The notes under the pieces: generated by a model
The model's input: the letters and a program-made list of their open reading frames with translations, nothing else
Databases searched by the model: none
What the model was told of the DNA's origin: nothing
Position numbers and translations under genes: made by a program
NCBI GenBank assembly: GCA_030524705.1
Contig: JAUNGD010000008.1
Coordinates: 1 to 64,000, forward strand
Direction: 5' to 3'
Origin: Lachnospiraceae bacterium
Lineage (GTDB): Bacteria > Bacillota > Clostridia > Lachnospirales > Lachnospiraceae
Length of the DNA: 64,000 nucleotides
In this document: positions 1-8,449 of the stretch, in pieces
Numbering within the stretch: position 1 is the stretch's first letter
Layout: each line of letters begins with the position of its first letter

Positions 1-23
1 TGGGGAATAGGAGGGAAAGAACG

Positions 24-734
24 ATGGCAATGCTTGAGGTAAAAGACCTGGAAGTCTATTATGGCATGATTCAGGCAATCAAAGGGATTTCCTTCGAGGT
101 AAATGAGGGAGAGATTGTCTCCCTGATCGGCGCAAACGGAGCAGGCAAAACGACGATCCTGCACACGGTTACCGGTCTTCTTTCCCCGAAAAAGGGCAGC
201 GTATTGTTTGAAGGAAAGGATATCACAAAGGTTCCGGCGCACAAGATCGTCAGCCTTGGTATGGCGCATGTGCCGGAGGGCCGCCGTGTATTTGCACAGC
301 TTTCCGTATATCAGAACCTGAAAATGGGAGCATATACGAGGAAGGACAAGGATGAGCTGGAAAAGACTCTGGAAACGGTATACAGGCGTTTCCCGCGACT
401 GGAGGAGCGTAAGAACCAGCTTGCCGGTACTCTTTCCGGCGGCGAACAGCAGATGCTGGCTATGGGCCGCGCGTTGATGTCGCATCCCCGGATCATTCTG
501 ATGGATGAGCCCTCCATGGGACTTTCACCGATCCTGGTCAATGAGATTTTTGATATTATCCAGAGCGTCAGCGCCAGCGGAACAACGGTTCTTCTGGTGG
601 AGCAGAATGCAAAGAAGGCGCTCTCCATCGCTGACCGTGCATACGTACTGGAAACAGGAAATATCGTCAAGTCTGGAAACGCACATGAGCTTATGGATGA
701 CGATTCCATCAAGAAAGCGTATCTGGGCGAGTAG
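24..734 (+). CDS. livF: Branched-chain amino acid type ABC transporter ATP-binding protein (LivF)
   Basis: Cytoplasmic ATPase of a HAAT-family (liv) importer. The 236 residues carry a Walker A motif (GANGAGKTT, about residue 37), the ABC signature LSGGEQQM and a Walker B segment ending in DEPSMGLSP. The usual H-loop histidine is replaced by VEQNA, as is normal in LivF rather than LivG. The ATG at 24 follows a GGAGGG ribosome site; an in-frame ATG lies two codons later. No other liv gene is visible upstream, so this is the last gene of an operon that begins outside the window. A rho-independent terminator follows. A second complete liv set lies at 19-23.6 kb, so the chromosome carries at least two. 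The substrate cannot be read from the ATPase alone. Confidence 0.93.
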   Translation: MAMLEVKDLEVYYGMIQAIKGISFEVNEGEIVSLIGANGAGKTTILHTVTGLLSPKKGSVLFEGKDITKVPAHKIVSLGMAHVPEGRRVFAQLSVYQNLKMGAYTRKDKDELEKTLETVYRRFPRLEERKNQLAGTLSGGEQQMLAMGRALMSHPRIILMDEPSMGLSPILVNEIFDIIQSVSASGTTVLLVEQNAKKALSIADRAYVLETGNIVKSGNAHELMDDDSIKKAYLGE

Positions 735-768
735 GCGGCATAACAGAAAGAATACAGTAAAACTCTTT

Positions 769-802
769 ATCCGGCGGATGTTTTGTCTGCCGGATGTTTT
801 TT
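769..802 (+). terminator. Rho-independent terminator of the first liv operon
   Basis: Ten-base inverted repeat (ATCCGGCGGA / TCTGCCGGAT, one mismatch) with a seven-base loop, followed by GTTTTTT. It sits 35 bases after the livF stop. Confidence 0.85.
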
Positions 803-835
803 GAAATGGTTGTGAGTAAATTGTGAGCAAAATTC

Positions 836-863
836 TTCTTGTATATCTTAGCTTTGATATGAT
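836..863 (+). promoter_or_regulatory. Candidate sigma-A promoter for the cytidylate-kinase-like gene
   Basis: TTCTTG, 16-base spacer, TATGAT, about 100 bases before the start at 961. The TATGAT is directly repeated five bases later, so the exact -10 is uncertain. Confidence 0.35.
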
Positions 864-960
864 ATGATAAAAGAAAAATGGGGATGAATGCCAGTCAGGA
901 ATACAAGACAGAGTTTGTTGCTGTGGTATGATAAAGCAAAAAGAAATCGGGGGTGTTTTT

Positions 961-1599
961 ATGGGTAATGTTACGATTACGATTGCAAGACATTTTGGCA
1001 GCGGAGGTAAGACGATCGGACAGATGCTGGCAAAGGATCTGGGGATTAAATGCTACGAGAAGCAGATCATCAAGATGGCGTCAGATGACAGCGGTATCAA
1101 TGAAGCGCTCTTTAATCAGGCGGATGAAAAGCTGAAACGCACGCCGCTGTTTTTTGGAAAATCAAAGGGAGAATATAAGGGGAAGCTGATCGCTCCGGAC
1201 AGCGAGGAGTTCGTCAGCGATCATAATCTTTTCAATTATCAGGCGAAGATTATACGGGAGCTGGCGGAAAAGGAGTCCTGTGTCATCATTGGCCGCGCGG
1301 CTGATTATGTCCTGAAGGACAATCCCAATGTGGTCAGCGTTTTTGTACATGCCTCGAAGGAGTACTGTGTCCGTCAGGCGATTGAGCGCAGGGCGTATAC
1401 CGGAAAAGACGTTGAGAAATTTGTCGAAAGAACGGATAAGTACCGCAGCGATTTTTACCGCTATTACACCGGGCAGGAGTGGACAGACGCAAGGAATTAT
1501 GATCTTTGCCTGAACAGTGAACGGCTTGGATTTGAGGGGACAATGGAAGCGATTGAAGCGTACATAAAAGTGCGGTTCGGTAAGCTTCCGAATGAATGA
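961..1599 (+). CDS. Cytidylate kinase-like family protein
   Basis: Predicted cytoplasmic nucleotide kinase-like P-loop protein of the Cytidylate_kin2 type, 212 residues. The P-loop is RHFGSGGKTIG near the N terminus; further conserved features are a GRAADYVL segment and an arginine-rich lid (AIERRAYTGKD). The ATG at 961 is preferred because a GGGGGTG ribosome site sits five bases upstream; an ATG at 928 would add eleven residues without a good site. It is not the canonical cmk, which is normally linked to ribosomal or isoprenoid genes, and the true phosphate acceptor in this subfamily is not established. It stands alone between a terminator and the SGNH gene 36 bases downstream, with which it may be cotranscribed. 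Confidence 0.8.
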   Translation: MGNVTITIARHFGSGGKTIGQMLAKDLGIKCYEKQIIKMASDDSGINEALFNQADEKLKRTPLFFGKSKGEYKGKLIAPDSEEFVSDHNLFNYQAKIIRELAEKESCVIIGRAADYVLKDNPNVVSVFVHASKEYCVRQAIERRAYTGKDVEKFVERTDKYRSDFYRYYTGQEWTDARNYDLCLNSERLGFEGTMEAIEAYIKVRFGKLPNE

Positions 1600-1635
1600 T
1601 AAGATTATATTTAAGGGGAGCAGAGGAAGGGTAAG

Positions 1636-2571
1636 ATGATTTGCGAAAAGAGATCAAAGAGCAGGATACGGGCCGGAATTTTCATAATGGTGCTGCTGTG
1701 TGCGTTAAGCTTTTGTACATTTTCTTCAGGGGCGGCCAGCTCTTCGAAGAAGGTTGCGCTGAATAAGACAAGCATCAAGATGACAAAGGGCAGGACAGAG
1801 AAGCTTCGCCTTTTGAATGCCAAGGGAACGGTGGAATGGAAGTCCAGTAAAAAATCAGTGGCTGTTGTTTCGAAGACCGGGAAGATTACGGGCGTATCCG
1901 CAGGAACTGCCAAGATCACAGCAAAGTATAAAGGAAAAACGTACCGATGTACGGTTAAGGTATACAATACGACGAGGTCATATCTGCCCTCGGTTTTAAA
2001 GCAGAAGTATACACCTTCCAAAAACCAGGAAAAGATTATTCTGGCAGGAAGCTCGTCGATGGAGTACTGGACGAGCGCTGCGTCAGCCTTTTCACCATAT
2101 AAGATTCTCAATATGGGTATAGCCGGGACGAAGGTATGTCATTGGGAACAGCTGTATACAAGCCTGATTGTGAAATATAATCCAAAAGCAGTAGTGTTGT
2201 ATGTGGGAACGAATGATATTGGTGAGGGGATGATTCGGGGAATCGGGGCGAAGACAGCGGCGAATACGCGTAAGCTTATCCAGAAGATCCAGAAGGCATT
2301 GCCGGATACAAAGATATACTATGTGTCCATCTGCCCCAGTATCAAGAGAAGCGACGCCTGGGACGAAATATGTATTTGCAATAAGACCATGAAAGCATAC
2401 TGCGCGGACCAGGAGAATCTGTATTACATTGATGTGGCTTCCTACATGTTGAAGAATGGCAAGCCGAATTCGGCGCTATACAGAGAAGATCATCTTCACC
2501 TGAATGATAAAGGATACAAGATCTGGAATAAGATCATTGGTTCTAAAGTGAAAAAGGAAATGAAAGAGTAA
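1636..2571 (+). CDS. Exported bacterial Ig-like domain / SGNH hydrolase
   Basis: Predicted secreted two-domain protein of 311 residues. A basic N terminus plus hydrophobic stretch (about residues 12-34) ending in SSGAAS looks like a signal peptide. Residues about 38-113 match a Big_2-type Ig-like domain (KKVALNKTSIKMTKG, then SKTGKITGVSAGTAKITA), common in surface proteins. The rest is an SGNH/GDSL esterase fold: nucleophile block AGSSSMEYW, block III GTNDIG and a C-terminal DHLHLN giving the Asp-His pair. Probable activity is removal of acyl or acetyl groups from a surface polysaccharide, but the substrate is unknown. No sortase motif or lipobox is visible. A clear terminator follows. Confidence 0.85.
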   Translation: MICEKRSKSRIRAGIFIMVLLCALSFCTFSSGAASSSKKVALNKTSIKMTKGRTEKLRLLNAKGTVEWKSSKKSVAVVSKTGKITGVSAGTAKITAKYKGKTYRCTVKVYNTTRSYLPSVLKQKYTPSKNQEKIILAGSSSMEYWTSAASAFSPYKILNMGIAGTKVCHWEQLYTSLIVKYNPKAVVLYVGTNDIGEGMIRGIGAKTAANTRKLIQKIQKALPDTKIYYVSICPSIKRSDAWDEICICNKTMKAYCADQENLYYIDVASYMLKNGKPNSALYREDHLHLNDKGYKIWNKIIGSKVKKEMKE

Positions 2572-2582
2572 ATGATATACTG

Positions 2583-2615
2583 AATCAGGAGTCCTTTGGG
2601 GTTCCTGATTTTTTT
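2583..2615 (+). terminator. Rho-independent terminator
   Basis: Perfect eight-base stem AATCAGGA / TCCTGATT around a 12-base loop, running into seven T. It closes the kinase-like/SGNH unit. Confidence 0.9.
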
Positions 2616-2693
2616 CGTGTAACAGCGGGCGGAATTTAAAACAGACGCTGCACAGGAGGAGACAAATAAAAAGATGATCAGAAAAGAAATACA

Positions 2694-2722
2694 TTGACAA
2701 AATATAAATAATAAGATACATT
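2694..2722 (+). promoter_or_regulatory. Candidate sigma-A promoter for the 2771 gene
   Basis: Consensus TTGACA, 17-base spacer, TACATT, 49 bases before the ATG at 2771. A TATAAT also lies at 2724-2729 but would need a 24-base spacer. Confidence 0.55.
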
Positions 2723-2770
2723 ATATAATAAATGTGAGATGGGTGGCGCAGGGGATAGAGCGCAGCCAAT

Positions 2771-3190
2771 ATGAAAAATGATGAAGTGTGGAAAAAAGCA
2801 GATTTGTCAAAGGAAGCAGCTTCCGTACCGGGGAGCGGCTATTTGATTGCCCGGGAAGTACAGGCAGAGGAATGTCAGAAAGATCTTTTATATGAATTAC
2901 TTGGCCCGGTTTTTTTCGGGTGGAAAGAAGCAGAGAATGAAGCTGAGCTCGCAGTTTTTTTCAGTCAGCAGTATGGAATAGATGTACACGGGGACTTTTG
3001 TGAGGGAGACGAACATTATGAAGAGTATCTGGAAGCACAGCAGGCGATTGCCGAGGGGCTGGCGGTTTATGGAGGCAGGATTACCTTTGATGAGAATTCC
3101 CTGGCGGAGCTGGCAGAGAAGGTCTGGAGCAGTATGGAAGGGATAAAAAAAGGAGGCTTTCGCCGGATTAATACGCTTTTAGAGGAGTGA
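2771..3190 (+). CDS. Hypothetical acidic protein, 139 aa
   Basis: Not recognised. It is a soluble, acidic, probably cytoplasmic protein with no signal peptide or membrane segment. It is rich in Glu and aromatic residues (EEYLEAQQAIAEGL, FFSQQYGIDV) and ends in a short basic/helical tail. The ATG has only a weak, distant ribosome site (GGGGAT). A consensus promoter stands just upstream and the subtilase gene starts 117 bases downstream in the same direction, so the two may form a unit; a role linked to that protease is possible but only positional. Confidence 0.6.
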   Translation: MKNDEVWKKADLSKEAASVPGSGYLIAREVQAEECQKDLLYELLGPVFFGWKEAENEAELAVFFSQQYGIDVHGDFCEGDEHYEEYLEAQQAIAEGLAVYGGRITFDENSLAELAEKVWSSMEGIKKGGFRRINTLLEE

Positions 3191-3307
3191 TATCAGGTAC
3201 TATCGGTGAACGGCCGGCCGTTCGGCCAGTGACAGGATGCTTTTACCCGCATTTAAAAATATAATGAGCATACAGTGATAATAAAGAAGCAGTAGAGTAG
3301 AAGAAAT

Positions 3308-5119
3308 ATGGATGATCAGAAAATTGAAAACCTGCTGAATCTTGCACTGGATGCATCTTTGCAGGAACGGGAAAAATCCTCTGCTTTGGAGACAGGATAT
3401 GATGAAGAGTCGGATACCTGGGAGGTGATTGTCCGCTTTACCGGAGATATAAAGGATTTGATACATGATACGTGGCAGGTGGCGGAGTTGTCAGGCGGAT
3501 ATGCCATTGTGACGCTTCCTCAGCGGGATATGGAGCGTCTGGCAGCTCTGCCCCAGACAGAATACATTGAGAAGCCGAAACGTCTTTATTTCGAGGCGGA
3601 TACAGGACGTGCAGCCTCCTGCATTTCTCCGCTCCAGACGCCGCAGTATGGACTGTTCGGAGAAGGAGTTCTGGTAGCGGTGATCGACTCTGGGATTGAT
3701 TATTTTCATCCGGATTTTCGTAATGAGGATGGCAGTACCCGGATCCTTGCGCTGTGGGATCAGACGGCAGTGCCGCAGAGCACGGTGGGGGAGCCGGGAG
3801 GCAATATGCCGGAGAGGGAGCTTGCGGACAGGCAAAATAATTCGGTGCGAAGGGAAACACCGCCGGAGGGATTTGTATTAGGAATTGAATACACAAAGGA
3901 GGACATCGACGAAGCCCTTCGGACTGGAAGCCGCGAAGACGCGTATGCCATTGTACCTGAGCGGGATCTGAGCGGTCATGGGACGCAGGTGGCCGGAATC
4001 GCGGCAGGTAACGGCAGGGCCTCCGGAGGCAGATATCGTGGGGTTGCCGCCAGAAGTGATCTTATCGTCGTAAAGCTGGGAGTCCCCCGGGAGGGCGGAT
4101 TTCCAAGGACAACGGAGCTGATGCAGGCCCTGGAGTACGTGATCCGCAAGTCGGAGAAATATCGCCGTCCGATAGCTGTGAATCTGAGTTTTGGAAATGC
4201 ATACGGTTCTCACCGCGGAACATCGCTTCTGGAGGAATATATTGATCTGCTGGCGGATCGGGGACGGAATGTGATCGCTGTGGGAACCGGAAATGAGGGA
4301 AATACAGGAGGGCATGTGGCAGGACAACTGTCGCAGCAGCCCCGGGAAATAGAGTTTGTGATCAGCGATTTTGAAACAGTAATGAACTTACAGATCTGGA
4401 AGAACTATGCGGATTCTTTTCGAATTACGATCATCCATCCCAATGGGAGCCGTGTTGACTTGATCAGAACAGAAAGCGAAGCGTATCGTTACCGGCTGGG
4501 CAACGTTACTCTGCTTGTATACTACGGTGCACCATCGCCTTATCAGATCCGGCAGGAGATTTTTGTTGATTTTATACCGGATGGCACATACCTGGACAGC
4601 GGCATCTGGCGCGTGCTTCTTACGCCGGAACGGATCGTTACCGGGGACTATGAACTGTGGATGCCCGATTCCAGGGCTCGCAGCAGTGGTTCCCGCTTTT
4701 TGCAGCCGTCGCCGGAAACGACGATGACGGTTCCATCTGCTGCCCATCGGGTTGTTGCAGTGGGGGCGTATGACGCCCGGCAAAATGCGTATGCTTCCTT
4801 TTCGGGCCGTGGCTGGCCGGACGCGGTCTATCAGGTTCGGCCGGATCTGGCGGCTCCAGGCGTGGCGATTACCACGACTGCGGCAGGAGGTGGGTATATC
4901 AGTGTCACGGGGACTTCTTTTGCTACTCCTTTTGTCACAGGAGCTGCTGCGATGATGATGCAGTGGGGGATTGTGCAGGGGAATGATCCATACTTGTATG
5001 GGGAAAAGGTACGGGCATATCTGCAAAGAGGGGCGAGACAGCTTCCGGGATTTACGCAATGGCCGAATAACCAGGTGGGGTATGGGGCGCTGTGCGTGAG
5101 GGATAGTCTGCCAATGTAA
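3308..5119 (+). CDS. S8 family subtilisin-like serine protease, Csp-like
   Basis: Subtilase of 603 residues with an intact catalytic triad: Asp127 (VAVIDSGID), His224 (SGHGTQVAG) and Ser537 (GTSFATPFV). The oxyanion region GTGNEGNTGG is also present. Residues 1-100 resemble a short pro-domain and no signal peptide is visible. A segment of nearly 100 residues separates Asp and His, and a jelly-roll-like insert of about 130 residues lies between the oxyanion region and Ser. This size and layout match the Clostridia group related to the CspA/B/C germination proteases, many members of which have other or unknown roles. The usual downstream partner SleC is not visible here, so a germination role is unproven. 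The next DNA is the AT-rich islet. Confidence 0.85.
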   Translation: MDDQKIENLLNLALDASLQEREKSSALETGYDEESDTWEVIVRFTGDIKDLIHDTWQVAELSGGYAIVTLPQRDMERLAALPQTEYIEKPKRLYFEADTGRAASCISPLQTPQYGLFGEGVLVAVIDSGIDYFHPDFRNEDGSTRILALWDQTAVPQSTVGEPGGNMPERELADRQNNSVRRETPPEGFVLGIEYTKEDIDEALRTGSREDAYAIVPERDLSGHGTQVAGIAAGNGRASGGRYRGVAARSDLIVVKLGVPREGGFPRTTELMQALEYVIRKSEKYRRPIAVNLSFGNAYGSHRGTSLLEEYIDLLADRGRNVIAVGTGNEGNTGGHVAGQLSQQPREIEFVISDFETVMNLQIWKNYADSFRITIIHPNGSRVDLIRTESEAYRYRLGNVTLLVYYGAPSPYQIRQEIFVDFIPDGTYLDSGIWRVLLTPERIVTGDYELWMPDSRARSSGSRFLQPSPETTMTVPSAAHRVVAVGAYDARQNAYASFSGRGWPDAVYQVRPDLAAPGVAITTTAAGGGYISVTGTSFATPFVTGAAAMMMQWGIVQGNDPYLYGEKVRAYLQRGARQLPGFTQWPNNQVGYGALCVRDSLPM

Positions 5120-5326
5120 AAAGGCTAAAGCCGATGAGTTAAGAGCCACAGATGTTGTAAAAAGGAATAAAGTGAGAACTTGGGGATGTATGGGGCGCTA
5201 TCCATAAAATTAAAAATTAAATATTACAATTAAATTAAACCTTTATATTAAAATGAAAGGATGATATAAATAAATTGTAAAAATTTAAAAGGATTATAGT
5301 AACGTTAATTTCAAGAGGAGATTCTA
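5120..5326 (+). other. AT-rich spacer at the edge of the islet
   Basis: No gene is supported here. After about 90 bases of normal composition the sequence turns strongly AT-rich (from about 5205), marking the boundary between the housekeeping-like subtilase and the AlbA_2 islet. No terminal inverted repeats or attachment-like duplications were found by eye. Confidence 0.5.
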
Positions 5327-5595
5327 ATGTCAAATGCAAAGCAAAGAAATCCTGGGGCAAATTATACGGAAGGGATGCTAACAGGTGCATTAAAAACATT
5401 GACAGAATGAGATTACAGTAAATCCATTTCTGCTTTTGGAGGTTGAAGAAAATGAAGCGTCTCAAATGAAAAGGGTAAAAAAATGTATGGATGTAATTAA
5501 AAGTACGATTGACTACATTAACTAATGATGATTTGAATGAATTAGTAAATGATTTTTTAGAGTATGGAAAAGGTAATAATAACAAGGAAAAATGA
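5327..5595 (+). pseudogene. Degenerate small ORF, two apparent frameshifts
   Basis: A well-placed ATG at 5327, with GAGGAG six bases upstream, opens a reading frame (begins MSNAKQRNPGANYTEGM) that stops after 27 codons at 5408. Protein-like sequence continues at once in the next frame (5412-5522, contains NPFLLLEVEENEAS and KKCMDVIKS). It then shifts again to a third segment (about 5512-5592, TNDDLNELVNDFLEYGKG) ending at TGA 5593. Joined, these give one soluble protein of about 85-90 residues. I do not recognise the family. The reading as a decayed gene, rather than chance AT-rich ORFs, rests on the good ribosome site and the continuous helical character across frames. Confidence 0.5.
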
Positions 5596-5645
5596 AACTT
5601 ATGGTAGTTGCGTAATAACAAAGTTTGGCTGGAAGGAGGATTCTA

Positions 5646-7049
5646 ATGACAATCAAAGATATTATGTCTGGTGAATCCAAGAATATTGAATTTAAGGTGG
5701 CATTGCCGGAGAAAAGTATAAAGTATATGAAATCGGTTGTTGCTTTTGCAAATTGCAGTGGTGGTAAGATTCTGTTTGGCATAGAAGACGGTACTTGTAA
5801 AGTAGTTGGTATAGATGATGAGGATGTGTTCAAAACAATTGATGCTATCACGAATGCGATTTCCGATTCATGTGAGCCTGCAATTTATCCAGACATATTA
5901 TTACAGACGATTGAAGAAAAGACAATCATTGTTGTTGAAATCAGTGCAGGCAAACAACGCCCTTATTACATTAAGTCGATGGGTAAAGAAAATGGTGTAT
6001 TTGTGCGTGTCGCAGGAACTTCACGTCCGGCAGATGAATATATGATGAAAGAACTTCTTTTTGAAGGAAGTAATCGTAGTTTTGACCAAACGATTTGTCT
6101 GGGCTTGGATATTACTGATGATGATATTGCAAAATTATGTAGTTCTATGAAGCGGACCGCTCTGAAAAATTGCAGAAATGATGAGGAAAGAGCCGCAGTA
6201 AAAGATGTGACTGTCAACCAACTTATATCGTGGGGGATTGTCTTGGAACGTGATGGCAAATATGCTCCAACAAATGCTTTTGCTTTACTGTCGGGAAATG
6301 GGATTCTTCCCACAGCAACACAGTGTGGTATGTTTAAGGGGACGACGAAGGCAAATTTTATTGATCGTAGGGAATATACCGGATCGATTCAGGAACAGGT
6401 GGAAGAGGCATTGCAGTTTGTATTACGTAATATTCATATGGGAGCTGAATTTTCCGGATTATCACGACAGGATATATATGAGATACCAGTTGAAAGTATT
6501 CGGGAATTGTTATTGAATGCGGCTATTCATCGTAGCTATCTGGATCATACGAATATTCAAGTTGCTATCTATGATGATCGGTTGGAAGTTACCTCGCCAG
6601 GAAAACTGCCTATGGGACAGAGCATTGAACGTATGAAAAAAGGCTATTCAAAAATCAGGAATGAAGCAATTGCATATGCGTTTTCTTATATGAAATTAAT
6701 GGAACATTGGGGTAGCGGTATACCACGAATCATAGACAGAGTTGTGGCTGCCGGACTTCGTGAGCCGGAATTTATCGACGGAGATGTTGATTTGAGAGTC
6801 AATATTTATCGGAGACGAAATGGTGACAATGTCACCAAAAATGTCACCATTGACACCAATGAAGCAAAACTAATTGCTATGATTACAAGAAATCCAACTA
6901 TTACACAAGCTAAACTGGCAAAGGAGTTGGGTGTAACAACCAGAACGGTAAAAAGGATATTATCCAAATTACAAGAGGAGAAAATTGTTCGGAGAGAGGG
7001 AAATAACCGAAGTGGACGATGGATTATAGTAGGAAAACAGGAACAATAG
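5646..7049 (+). CDS. AlbA_2 (Schlafen-like) domain / HATPase / winged-helix protein
   Basis: Putative DNA- or RNA-binding regulator of 467 residues. Residues about 5-125 form an AlbA_2 domain (ESKNIEFKVALP, VAFANCSGGKILFGIED). Residues about 270-390 carry the GHKL-like block typical of these proteins (IRELLLNAAIHRSY, HWGSGIPRI). The last 60 residues are a winged helix (TQAKLAKELGVTTRTVKRIL). Such proteins are often labelled RecG-like or transcriptional regulators, but their function is unsettled and no helicase motifs are present. The ATG at 5646 is chosen over an upstream TTG because AAGGAGGA lies five bases before it. The gene is clearly more AT-rich than its neighbours and follows a broken small gene, suggesting horizontal acquisition. 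Confidence 0.85.
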   Translation: MTIKDIMSGESKNIEFKVALPEKSIKYMKSVVAFANCSGGKILFGIEDGTCKVVGIDDEDVFKTIDAITNAISDSCEPAIYPDILLQTIEEKTIIVVEISAGKQRPYYIKSMGKENGVFVRVAGTSRPADEYMMKELLFEGSNRSFDQTICLGLDITDDDIAKLCSSMKRTALKNCRNDEERAAVKDVTVNQLISWGIVLERDGKYAPTNAFALLSGNGILPTATQCGMFKGTTKANFIDRREYTGSIQEQVEEALQFVLRNIHMGAEFSGLSRQDIYEIPVESIRELLLNAAIHRSYLDHTNIQVAIYDDRLEVTSPGKLPMGQSIERMKKGYSKIRNEAIAYAFSYMKLMEHWGSGIPRIIDRVVAAGLREPEFIDGDVDLRVNIYRRRNGDNVTKNVTIDTNEAKLIAMITRNPTITQAKLAKELGVTTRTVKRILSKLQEEKIVRREGNNRSGRWIIVGKQEQ

Positions 7050-7065
7050 TATAACCTCCTCCTCA

Positions 7066-8154
7066 TTAGTTTTGTGATTCCCGGTATTTCCCCGGTGTCA
7101 TCCCATATTTTTTTGTGAAAATCTTATAAAAATACCCTTTATTGTGGTACCCTACGGCGTCTGCTACCTCATCCACTGTCTGGTTTGTGGAAAGAAGCAG
7201 GCGCTCCGCACGTTCCAGACGGATATTTTGCAGGTAGGCCGAGTATGTCATGCCGGTTTTCTCCTTAATTAACCGGTTAAAATAGTCCTCCTGGAAATGA
7301 AAGGCAAGCTCCAGGTCCCGAATTGTAATGTGGGAATAGTGCTGCTTCATGTAGGAAGACACCTCCTCAAAAATAATCCAGCTCATGGTCTTGCGCTGCT
7401 CCCGTGACAAAGAAAATTCATAGGAAGTACTGAGCAGGCGGAAAATGCGGAGCAAAAGGCCCTTACAGATGTAGGAAGAACCGATAGCAGGATTGCACAG
7501 CTCGGAAAGAAGCAGGAACAGGCACTCATGCATTTGCTGTGAGGCTCCTTCTGTCGGCTTAAAATGAAGATACTGCTGCAAATCTTTCTGCTTCATAAGG
7601 GCGGACTGCAAAAAAGAAATAATCTTTTCTGTGGTGATATTCTCATCCATAATCTCTGAAAACATATCATTGGCAATTCCCAAAAAGAGAATGACCGTAT
7701 CCGAGTTATCCAGATAATCCTGATGAATGCAATTCTTATCAATCAGACAAAATTCCCCTTCCTGAAAGGTAATATCCTGGTTTAGAATCCGTTGCCGGAA
7801 ACAACCTTTTACGATGTAGGCCAGCTCCAGATAATCATGAGTATGGAGCTGTGTTTTTTTGACGCCAGTGGTGTTATAAGCATAAGTGAAGGGAACCGGA
7901 ACAGGACACATGGAGATGTGCAGAGTGTGTTCGGCAGAAAAATTCCAGCAGAGGACAAAGATGCGGGATTCTTCTATCAGAGGATAGCTCTTCACTTCTT
8001 TTGCGGATTTGGAATACTCGGCACAGACCAGGCGATCACATAGAGGGTGATTGTCGGATAAAACCCGGTTCTGATGGTGCGTCATTTTCGTACAAAGTTT
8101 CAATAAATCTATCATAGATTCTGCGTTATCGTTTGTTTTGTGTTTTGGCGTCAT
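7066..8154 (-). CDS. AraC family transcriptional regulator
   Basis: One-component regulator of about 362 residues. The N-terminal half carries a cupin-like effector domain (HTHDYLELAYIVKG, FQEGEFCLID). The C-terminal 100 residues contain two helix-turn-helix motifs of the HTH_18 type (IRDLELAFHFQEDYFNRLIK and VADAVGYHNKGYFYKIF), ending with the usual MTPGKYR. The ATG at 8154 is preferred because an AAAGGAAAA site precedes it; an upstream ATG at 8199 lacks one. It is divergent from araA with about 295 bases between, so control of arabinose isomerase is the natural guess, with a sugar as effector. Its stop lies 16 bases from the convergent AlbA_2 gene, with no clear terminator between. Confidence 0.9.
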   Translation of the reverse strand: MTPKHKTNDNAESMIDLLKLCTKMTHHQNRVLSDNHPLCDRLVCAEYSKSAKEVKSYPLIEESRIFVLCWNFSAEHTLHISMCPVPVPFTYAYNTTGVKKTQLHTHDYLELAYIVKGCFRQRILNQDITFQEGEFCLIDKNCIHQDYLDNSDTVILFLGIANDMFSEIMDENITTEKIISFLQSALMKQKDLQQYLHFKPTEGASQQMHECLFLLLSELCNPAIGSSYICKGLLLRIFRLLSTSYEFSLSREQRKTMSWIIFEEVSSYMKQHYSHITIRDLELAFHFQEDYFNRLIKEKTGMTYSAYLQNIRLERAERLLLSTNQTVDEVADAVGYHNKGYFYKIFTKKYGMTPGKYRESQN

Positions 8155-8244
8155 GTCTTTTCCTTTTTTATTACGGCGGGATGGTTTGTGGCAGCTCATG
8201 CTGTCGGTTCATGGTTGTTCTCTTTAGTGTATCCCATAAAAAAT

Positions 8245-8258
8245 AAGATTGCAATCTT
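8245..8258. promoter_or_regulatory. Perfect 14-bp palindrome, candidate operator
   Basis: AAGATTGCAATCTT is a perfect palindrome in the divergent araC-type/araA intergenic region, about 90 bases upstream of the regulator start. It could be an operator for this or another regulator, or chance in moderately AT-rich DNA. Confidence 0.35.
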
Positions 8259-8364
8259 TTGTAGTCGGAATAGGTAACTTTTAGTGAAAGGAAGCGGGGT
8301 TATGAAATTGTTTTCAATGTAAACAGATTTTATAATCAAAATACACAGGACGGAAAGCTGCGGA

Positions 8365-8395
8365 TGACGGCGTCGCTGGTCTGCGGTGGTATACT
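8365..8395 (+). promoter_or_regulatory. Candidate araA promoter (extended -10)
   Basis: TATACT at 8390-8395 is preceded by TGG, giving an extended -10. The -35 is poor (TGACGG at 8365), which fits an activator-dependent promoter. It lies 55 bases before the araA start. Confidence 0.45.
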
Positions 8396-8449
8396 AGACG
8401 AATTTAGGTAAGAGACGGGGGATAACCCTCAGAGAAAGGAGAAGACAAG

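Noticed and set aside
2674..2697. Seven-codon frame with a good AGGAGG site
   Set aside because: Too short to support, and it ends inside the -35 region of the next promoter.
2737..2770. tRNA-like GGGTGGCGCAGGGGATAGAGCG
   Set aside because: Only a few bases resemble a D-arm; there is no anticodon or T-arm (GTTCGA) in the following sequence.
4388..5149. Open frame of 253 codons on the minus strand
   Set aside because: Antisense to the C-terminal part of the subtilase, including its catalytic serine region; no support for translation.
5625..7049. RecG helicase
   Set aside because: The C-terminal similarity is to the GHKL-like domain often mislabelled RecG; helicase motifs are missing.
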